A stretch of DNA of 38,494 bases, taken from assembly GCA_017553505.1 (NCBI GenBank), contig JAFZLD010000012.1, forward strand, positions 1-38,494, given 5' to 3'. The stretch is from Lachnospiraceae bacterium (lineage in GTDB: Bacteria > Bacillota > Clostridia > Lachnospirales > Lachnospiraceae). The notes under the pieces were generated by a model that was given only the letters and a program-made list of their open reading frames with translations, was not told the origin of the DNA and made no database searches. Both the position numbers and the translations under genes were made by a program. Below, one piece after another: positions 32,983 through 38,494 of this stretch (the first letter of the stretch is position 1; every line of letters begins with the position of its first letter).

Positions 32983-34127
32983 TAAGAAACAGGCTGATTT
33001 GGCTTTTCTTATTCGGGCTGTCCCTTGTAGGGATCAGCTTCTACGGAGGGGCGGCAAGTTACGGCTTCTTTTTCGTGATGCTTTTTATTCCGCTTATCTC
33101 GCTTTTGTATCTGTTCGTGGTGTATCTTACGTTTAAGATTTACCAGAGGGTAGAGAAGGGCGATATTATGGCGGGGGAGACGACGCCTTATTATTTCACG
33201 CTTCAAAATGAAGGCTTTACGGGCTTTTCGAGCATCCGTGTGGTTTTCTTTTCTACATTTTCCAAAGTTTTATCCATCGATGACAAGAGAGAATATGAGC
33301 TTTATCCCCACGCAGGTATCCGCAAGGACACCTTTTTGGTGTGCAAGTATCGCGGTGAATACGAGGTGGGTATTAAGCGAGTCGAAATAACCGACATTTT
33401 CAGGCTGTTTCACTGGTCATACAGGAACAAAGAAACTGTCAGACTTCAGATTAAGCCTGCAATTGTGCGCCTTAACAACCTTAAGGATATTGATGTGGAT
33501 GTGCTGTCTTACAGAGACTCGAACATTAATATGTCGGAGCCGGACCTTCCTGTCAGAGACTATGTGTCGGGTGATGATGTGAGACTGATTCATTGGAAGA
33601 AGACGGCAACGGCAGGCAACCTTATGATGCGTACCGTTACGGGAGAGGAAAAGCAGGGCATCAGTATTGTGGTGCCGGCAAGACGCGTCTCCGAAGATGA
33701 ATTTGAGTTTATTCCGCGCGAGAACAGAGTGCTCGAGGCCGCGGTGGCCACGACGCTTCTTTTTGCCGAAAGAAACATTCCCGCAGACATATATCTGACC
33801 GCAGATGAGACTGTAAGTGTCAGAAACCTTGAGAGTTTCAACTTCGCTTACGAAGAAATTGCCAAGGTCAATTTCGATATGCATTTTAACGAGGATGCCT
33901 TTTATGACAATATGCTGTATTCTGGCAATGTTACGCGCAGTAAGATGGCGTTTTTCTTTGTGTGCGAAGTGACAGAGAGTCTGCAGATTCTGATAGAGCG
34001 ACTTAAGCGTGAAAATGTGGCGGTTGCCTGCTATGTGGTGGGTGATACGACGAATCTGAGAGCTGATTCGCAGGGTGTCAGGTACATAGGTCTGCCGGTG
34101 GACGATAAGCTTACGGAGGTGATGTGA
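32979..34127 (+). CDS. DUF58 protein
   Basis: The 382-residue product begins with two membrane segments, then a beta-rich part, and the DUF58 signature in VRDYVSGDDVRLIHWKKTATAGNLMMRTVTGEE, followed by a von Willebrand-like region (GISIVVPAR...VLEAAVATTLLFAERNIPADIYL). DUF58 proteins accompany MoxR ATPases. The ATG overlaps the moxR end, and the next gene overlaps its stop by one base (TGATG). It is likely part of a membrane complex with the MoxR ATPase and the transglutaminase. Confidence 0.92.
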   Translation: MIRNRLIWLFLFGLSLVGISFYGGAASYGFFFVMLFIPLISLLYLFVVYLTFKIYQRVEKGDIMAGETTPYYFTLQNEGFTGFSSIRVVFFSTFSKVLSIDDKREYELYPHAGIRKDTFLVCKYRGEYEVGIKRVEITDIFRLFHWSYRNKETVRLQIKPAIVRLNNLKDIDVDVLSYRDSNINMSEPDLPVRDYVSGDDVRLIHWKKTATAGNLMMRTVTGEEKQGISIVVPARRVSEDEFEFIPRENRVLEAAVATTLLFAERNIPADIYLTADETVSVRNLESFNFAYEEIAKVNFDMHFNEDAFYDNMLYSGNVTRSKMAFFFVCEVTESLQILIERLKRENVAVACYVVGDTTNLRADSQGVRYIGLPVDDKLTEVM

Positions 34128-36370
34128 TGGTTAAACTGTTATATCGCCTCATCATAATATTTCCGCTTGCAATTCTCGGCACGGGCATGGCGGTTGACTT
34201 AATCTACGGGGAACCGCTGACAGCGGGAGAGTTGTTTCTTGCTCTGCTGTTTGCGGCATTCCTGCCGATTATCAGCAGAGTGGGATCTCAGTTCAGGGTC
34301 ATTGCGATAGGCGGTGTGCTGATTGTGTCGGCGGCGGTGCTGTTTGTTACCATGAGGTTTGGTAGTGCGGATTCGCAGAAAGCGATTATCAGGGCATTTA
34401 TTATAATCGGCATATCGATAGGAATGTCGGCCATAGGATTCATTGTTGTGAAGAGCCGCGGCGTGAAGATTACGGTGGCGCTTGCGTTGCTTGTATTCCT
34501 TATTGCAACGACGCTTCTTGGCTACCTCACTACGAAAATTGAGATGGCTCTTTGCGTGGTTTATATTATTACCGTTGCCTTCGAAGAGTCGCAGCGGTAT
34601 TTCAGGCGGGGCGAGACTTTCGACCGCGAAAAGTTCGTGGTTTTTACGTGGCCGTTCGCTTTGGCCTTTTTCCTGATTATCTTGCTTTTTAAGGCACCGA
34701 ATAAACCTTACGACTGGGCGATATTCGTAAAGATGTATGAGCGCACCAAAGCGATTACAATCGAGATTAAAGAGAAGCTGTTTTCGCGCCACTCGGAGGA
34801 TTACGACTCCGCAATGTTAGGCTTTTCGGGCGACGGCAGAATCGCCGGTGAAGTCGGCGGCAAGGGCGAGGAAATCCTTAAAATCGTCACGAGCAAAAGA
34901 AAGAACGATACTATATATCTTACCGGAAAAATTTTTGCAAACTTCGACGGTCACGAGTGGACTAGTATACCTGCCTATGTGGAGGGAGAGCGCGTAATCG
35001 ATTCGATGATGGCGCTTAGCGCAGCGCTTATGTACGGCGAGAAAAGTTCGAATGACTATATAAGACCCGAGAATATAGACATAACATTCTTGCCGTTTTC
35101 AAGTAAGTACATGTTTGCGCCTTCCAAGTACATAAGCCTTAGCGACGGATTCCATGCCATAGATTATTCGGAGCAGGACGGAGCCATTTTCTTTGACAAG
35201 ACGCAGATAATAAATGCGCAGTATAAGATTGTGGGGCTGTCCGTCAATTACAATCCGACGGCCATGAATATGATAACTTCGGGAACTTACAAGGTTGATG
35301 AGGAAGCTTGGGACAGGATGATTTCCGCCTACAGACTCTACGACTTTTCGGACATTTCTTTTGAAACTGCCGAGGGGTATGCAGACTATGTCAAGGCTCA
35401 TTATTTAAGCCCTGTGAATGTGTCGGGCGAAGTGGCGGAAACGCTTAAGGCGATAGAAGAGGCCGGCAATACCGATTATGAGAGGCTTAAACTCTTGGAA
35501 TCAGCGTTTAAATCGATGACCTACACCAATATGCCCGGTAAGCTTCCCGGCAAGGTGACGGATGCAGAGAGCTTTCTTGATTATTTCCTTACGGAGTCGC
35601 AGAAGGGCTATTGCGTGCATTATGCGACGGCTTTCTGCCTTATGGCGCGGGCTATGGGATACCCGTCGAGATATGTGCAGGGCTATCAGGTGCCGGTTAC
35701 GGATAGCAGCGATACGCGCGTGGATACATCGATGGCGCACGCATGGCCTGAAGTCTGGCTGGACGGTGTAGGCTGGGTGATTTTTGAACCGACTCCGGGA
35801 AGATATACCGCAGGAGCGGGCTGGGCTACAAAAGCGGAGCTTGCGGCGGATGCAGAGGGCAGAAGCAATTCACCGCAGCAGGACGAGTACTCCTATGACA
35901 ATTCCGAAACTGTAATCGAGTTTGACAAAGAAAACGTCGTTGAAGAGGAAGAGAAGACACCGATTAACTGGTACATCTTTGCAATACCGGTAGCGGCATT
36001 CCTTCTTTTTGCAATGCTGTTTATATTGATTGAAGTTCTTATAAACAGGCACCGCTTTAAGAAAGCATCTGCGGATGAAAAAGCAGATATTCTGTGCGTA
36101 AGAATCATGAATATGTTATTATTTTGTGGTAAGAAGCCCATGCCCGGAGAGACGTTGAGTGAGTTCGGAAGTAGGCTACAGTCCGAAGGCGTTGAGTATG
36201 GACTGGGATTCATTCCTTGTTACGAGCGGCTCCTTTATTCGGACAGGGGCGTCGACGCGGATTCTTTGGCTGAGATAGTAAAGAGCGAAGAGGCGGTGGC
36301 AAGACTTCTTAAGGAAACCAGAAAATGGCTGTATCTGTTCTACAGGTTACGAAGCCTTTACAAGAAATAA
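34127..36370 (+). CDS. Transglutaminase-core membrane protein (TgpA/YebA-like)
   Basis: The 747-residue product has about seven N-terminal membrane segments, a large outward domain with a transglutaminase core, and one C-terminal membrane segment followed by a cytosolic tail (about 660-747). Catalytic residues are Cys496 in YCVHYATAFC, His538 in MAHAWPEVW and an acidic third residue in FEPTPG (Glu554). This is the usual third gene after MoxR and DUF58 (Bacillus yeaC-yeaD-yebA). The substrate is unknown. GGAGGT is six bases before ATG 34127; a GTG directly before it is less likely. Confidence 0.93.
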   Translation: MVKLLYRLIIIFPLAILGTGMAVDLIYGEPLTAGELFLALLFAAFLPIISRVGSQFRVIAIGGVLIVSAAVLFVTMRFGSADSQKAIIRAFIIIGISIGMSAIGFIVVKSRGVKITVALALLVFLIATTLLGYLTTKIEMALCVVYIITVAFEESQRYFRRGETFDREKFVVFTWPFALAFFLIILLFKAPNKPYDWAIFVKMYERTKAITIEIKEKLFSRHSEDYDSAMLGFSGDGRIAGEVGGKGEEILKIVTSKRKNDTIYLTGKIFANFDGHEWTSIPAYVEGERVIDSMMALSAALMYGEKSSNDYIRPENIDITFLPFSSKYMFAPSKYISLSDGFHAIDYSEQDGAIFFDKTQIINAQYKIVGLSVNYNPTAMNMITSGTYKVDEEAWDRMISAYRLYDFSDISFETAEGYADYVKAHYLSPVNVSGEVAETLKAIEEAGNTDYERLKLLESAFKSMTYTNMPGKLPGKVTDAESFLDYFLTESQKGYCVHYATAFCLMARAMGYPSRYVQGYQVPVTDSSDTRVDTSMAHAWPEVWLDGVGWVIFEPTPGRYTAGAGWATKAELAADAEGRSNSPQQDEYSYDNSETVIEFDKENVVEEEEKTPINWYIFAIPVAAFLLFAMLFILIEVLINRHRFKKASADEKADILCVRIMNMLLFCGKKPMPGETLSEFGSRLQSEGVEYGLGFIPCYERLLYSDRGVDADSLAEIVKSEEAVARLLKETRKWLYLFYRLRSLYKK

Positions 36371-36392
36371 ATGTTAAAAGAGGAATTAAGCG

Positions 36393-37691
36393 TTGGAAAA
36401 ATACTACATTACGGGACACAAGAACCCCGACCTTGACACTATCTGTAGCGCGATGGCGTATGCGAAATTAAAATCGATTCTGGATCCGGACAACGAATAT
36501 GTTGCGGTAAGATGCGGACATCTCGGAGAGAGCTGTAAGAATATCCTCGCGGCGCTTGAAATTACGCCGCCTCCGTATATGCCCGACGTGTATCCGAAGG
36601 TCAAGGATGTAATGTTAAGTCCTAATTTAATGGTGGAAAAGAAGGCCAGCATGACCGAGATTGCCAAGTCTTACAAGGACACCAATCCTTCGGTTACGCC
36701 TATTTTCGACGGCGGCAAGTTCATAGGCCTTCTGTCGATTGATGATATTACCGCGTGGTATCTTGAAGGCATTCGTAACGGCAACGATTTGAGCCGGATT
36801 CCCACTGTGGGCGAGGTGATGCGCGACCAGGCCGAGCCTTTGCTTGCGGGCGATTTGTTCGAAGATGCCAAGAAAGCTTTATCGGCGTCACCCAAGCGCG
36901 GACTTTCGGTATTTGAAGACGGCGAGTTCATCGGATACGTTACCCGTCGCTGCTTCTTAAAAGCCCCCAAGTACAACGTTATCTTAATGGATCACAACGA
37001 GCCCCGTCAGAGCATCAAGGGCATCGAGACCGCCAACGTTGCGGAGATTATCGACCACCACAGGCTCGATACCATGAAGACCAACACACCTATCTTCATC
37101 GATGCCGAGCCCCTCGGAAGCACCTGTACCATCGTATACGAGCTTTTTGTCCGCAACAAACTCATGCCGGACAAAGAAACCGCGAAGCTCCTGCTTACCG
37201 GTATGATGTCCGATACTTTAATTCTTAAGTCCCCCACCACCACACCTGTGGATGTTGAGGCGGCCCATGCTTTGGCCGAGATAGTAGGCGAGAGCGTTCA
37301 GAACTTCGGTATCAAGATATTCAGCCACGTCGAGAGCCTCTCTGCCCTCAAGCCGGAGAAAGCAATCCTTACCGACTTCAAGCGCTACACCGAGAAAGGC
37401 GTCATGCTCGGCATCGGCCAGTGCGAAGCCACTACCCTTAACGACCTTGACGACTACAAAGACAAATTCCTCAAAGCCCTCGAAGACGTCCGCCTAAAGA
37501 ACGGCCTCGACTGGGCAGTAGTAATGATAACAGATGTTATGAAAGAAAATAGCGTTCTTTTGTCCACAGATTTCAAGGCTTCCAAGAACCTTCCTTACGC
37601 ACTTCTTGAGGAAGGCATCTACGATATGCCCGGAGTTATGAGCCGTAAGAAGCAGTTGTTGCCGGAGATGCTGTTTGCGTTAGGAATGTAG
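36393..37691 (+). CDS. ppaC: CBS-type manganese-dependent inorganic pyrophosphatase
   Basis: The 432-residue product is a family II (DHH) pyrophosphatase: GHKNPDLDTICSA at the N-terminus, a pair of CBS domains inserted at about residues 70-190, then LMDHNE, IIDHHR, GMMSDTLILKSP and the C-terminal DHHA2 part ending with SRKKQLLPEM. CBS domains make such enzymes adenine-nucleotide regulated. The DRTGG domain found in some clostridial homologues is missing, as expected from the short length. TTG 36393 with AGAGGA upstream gives MEKYYITGHKNPD, which aligns with the family start. Confidence 0.96.
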   Translation: MEKYYITGHKNPDLDTICSAMAYAKLKSILDPDNEYVAVRCGHLGESCKNILAALEITPPPYMPDVYPKVKDVMLSPNLMVEKKASMTEIAKSYKDTNPSVTPIFDGGKFIGLLSIDDITAWYLEGIRNGNDLSRIPTVGEVMRDQAEPLLAGDLFEDAKKALSASPKRGLSVFEDGEFIGYVTRRCFLKAPKYNVILMDHNEPRQSIKGIETANVAEIIDHHRLDTMKTNTPIFIDAEPLGSTCTIVYELFVRNKLMPDKETAKLLLTGMMSDTLILKSPTTTPVDVEAAHALAEIVGESVQNFGIKIFSHVESLSALKPEKAILTDFKRYTEKGVMLGIGQCEATTLNDLDDYKDKFLKALEDVRLKNGLDWAVVMITDVMKENSVLLSTDFKASKNLPYALLEEGIYDMPGVMSRKKQLLPEMLFALGM

Positions 37692-37747
37692 AGCAGTCAG
37701 CTACTTTGGGCATCAGAAATAATAATTGCACTTATTTGATAGTCGAC

Positions 37748-37776
37748 TTGAAATATTTATAAGAAAATTTGATTAT
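37748..37776 (+). promoter_or_regulatory. Possible small RNA promoter
   Basis: TTGAAA (37748-37753) and GATTAT (37771-37776) are 17 bases apart. About 40 bases later comes a strong terminator, so a transcript of roughly 65-70 nt with no ORF is possible. Confidence 0.35.
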
Positions 37777-37813
37777 CTTACCTTAGATATAGTCATTTGG
37801 AAGATATACGCTT

Positions 37814-37851
37814 AAGCCTTACAGTGTAGAAACTACATTGTAAGGCTTTTT
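37814..37851 (+). terminator. Strong intrinsic terminator downstream of ppaC
   Basis: A 16-bp stem with one G-T pair (37814-37829 with 37833-37848) and AAA loop, followed by TTTTT overlapping the end of the stem. It lies 123 bases after the ppaC stop and may end either the ppaC transcript or a small RNA. Confidence 0.85.
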
Positions 37852-38323
37852 ATAGTTCCCAAGGTTTCAAAAGACTATAGCAGAAGTGCCTGTTCTTTGT
37901 TTGCCTAAAAGAATCCATTGCGTTTCTTGTCTTATAGTTTTTTCTATTAAACAGCCGAATATATGGTATGACTCAAATTAGTGTATTTAGCAACGACTTT
38001 AGAATTGCTAATCGTTTTGCCAATATTTGCTACAATTGTGTTTTATATCCCATAATTAGTAATCACTATGTGCCGTAGGATAAGATAAGGAACTTATATA
38101 GTTTAAGTTTAGATTGGCATAAGTGCATTTATCTAATTAGATTAAAGTAAATGGAAAAAAAGATTTCCATTTACTAGCGTTCAATGTCAGATGATATAGT
38201 GATATAGTGAGAAATAGTACTCAACATATACGCTAAGAGTACATTGATGGGGTTGCATTATCTGCTTTGGCGCGCGAAAAGTTAGATAATAGCGATAATA
38301 ATATAATGAAAGGAGATCGGTGT

Positions 38324-38380
38324 ATGGACAAAATTCAGAAGGTCATGGGTAAGTACAATAGCTTTAAGACCGGCCGCTGA
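38324..38380 (+). pseudogene. 18-codon ORF, probable truncated gene start
   Basis: A strong GAAAGGAG (38308-38315) precedes ATG 38324, and the frame stops after 18 codons (MDKIQKVMGKYNSFKTGR). The immediately following sequence is a series of degenerate repeats. I read this as the 5' end of a gene cut off by an inserted element; a genuine tiny peptide is the alternative. TATAAT at 38302-38307 is nearby but lacks a clear -35. Confidence 0.4.
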
Positions 38381-38494
38381 GTTGTAATCCGAGGTGCCAG
38401 TTTGTAAGGCGAAATGCTTGTTTGTAAATTGAAAACTGCATATTTGTAAACGAAACGCCAGTTTTGTACGCCAGATGCCATTTTTGTAAACGAG
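38381..38494. repeat. Phased ~20-bp degenerate repeats, probable transposon end
   Basis: The core TTTGTAA (or close variants) begins at 38381 (GTTGTAA), 38401, 38421, 38443, 38463 and 38483, that is every 20 bases with one step of 22. The consensus is about TTTGTAAACGAAATGCCAGT. The array runs off the window end. Spacing of about two helical turns fits an array of protein-binding sites. IS21-family ends carry multiple such repeats, and I infer that an IS21-like or similar element starts here. No transposase is in the window. Confidence 0.55.

Larger units (their letters stand above)
37692..38323. other. AT-rich gene-free region
   Basis: This is the only stretch of more than 300 bases without a supported gene. 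It is markedly richer in A and T than the genes before it. It contains a promoter-terminator pair (see separate entries), a 12-bp perfect inverted repeat with AAAAGA loop (38146-38157 with 38164-38175), a tandem GATATAGT repeat (around 38194-38209) and ATTATCT/AGATAAT arms (38257-38263 with 38284-38290). A 36-codon ORF at 37968-38078 has no ribosome binding site. Confidence 0.6.

Noticed and set aside
32053-36370. Novel defence or secretion system at MoxR-DUF58-transglutaminase
   Set aside because: This gene trio is a known, widespread arrangement (for example Bacillus yeaC-yeaD-yebA); only its promoter palindrome was kept as a finding.
37968-38078. 36-codon ORF in the AT-rich gap
   Set aside because: No ribosome binding site and no recognisable composition or motif; likely chance.
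38381-38494. CRISPR array
   Set aside because: Units are about 20 bases with degenerate copies and no unique 30-base spacers between identical repeats.

Overview
The window is a single co-directional stretch: every gene I can support is on the + strand. It looks like the chromosome of a low-to-mid GC Clostridia, most likely the Lachnospiraceae (a Butyrivibrio-like relative is my guess from gene order and style, not something the sequence proves). Supporting signs are the Clostridia-type run asp23-nusB-xseA-xseB-ispA-dxs-tlyA-nadK-argR-recN, strong AGGAGG ribosome binding sites, several TTG/GTG starts, a CBS-type family II pyrophosphatase and an LTA-synthase-like enzyme.

Layout. 1-4550: a structured leader with two hairpins whose loops are exactly complementary, then a small secreted Cys-rich protein, an orphan lipoprotein with a solute-binding-protein-like C-terminal half, a PaaI-type thioesterase and an anchored protein of unknown function. 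4550-10743: housekeeping block rpsO, pnp (with an 85-nt near-continuous hairpin in its leader), lspA, deoB, prfC. 10763-13579: a large membrane enzyme fusing an LTA-synthase/phosphoglycerol-transferase domain to a GDPD/PI-PLC-like domain. 13661-22507: the conserved transcription/repair/isoprenoid/NAD block asp23 to recN, without the sporulation genes (spoIIIA before, spoIVB-spo0A after) that flank it in spore formers. 22508-25864: polytopic membrane protein, tcdA, glgA.

25865-26133 is a structured intergenic region with two terminator-like hairpins. It is followed by a multi-TM protein, a GAF-like/GGDEF protein, a HicAB toxin-antitoxin pair with a perfect palindromic operator inside its promoter (its HicA lacks both hallmark histidines), a DUF4230-like protein with a membrane partner, a VanZ-domain protein, and a MoxR-DUF58-transglutaminase operon behind a palindrome-bearing promoter. 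ppaC ends the gene-dense part. 37692-38323 is AT-rich and essentially gene-free, with a possible small RNA. The window ends in an 18-codon ORF, probably the truncated start of a gene, followed by six degenerate ~20-bp-phased repeats resembling the end of a transposable element (IS21-like is my best guess); the element itself lies outside the window.

How the genes work together: most of 4.7-25.9 kb is core metabolism and RNA/DNA housekeeping expressed as tightly packed, often overlapping transcription units. Envelope functions recur (lspA, LTA-synthase-GDPD fusion, VanZ, transglutaminase, lipoprotein). The most unusual items are the LTA-synthase-GDPD fusion, the pnp leader hairpin, the kissing-loop leader at the left edge, the His-less HicA and the phased repeats at the right edge.
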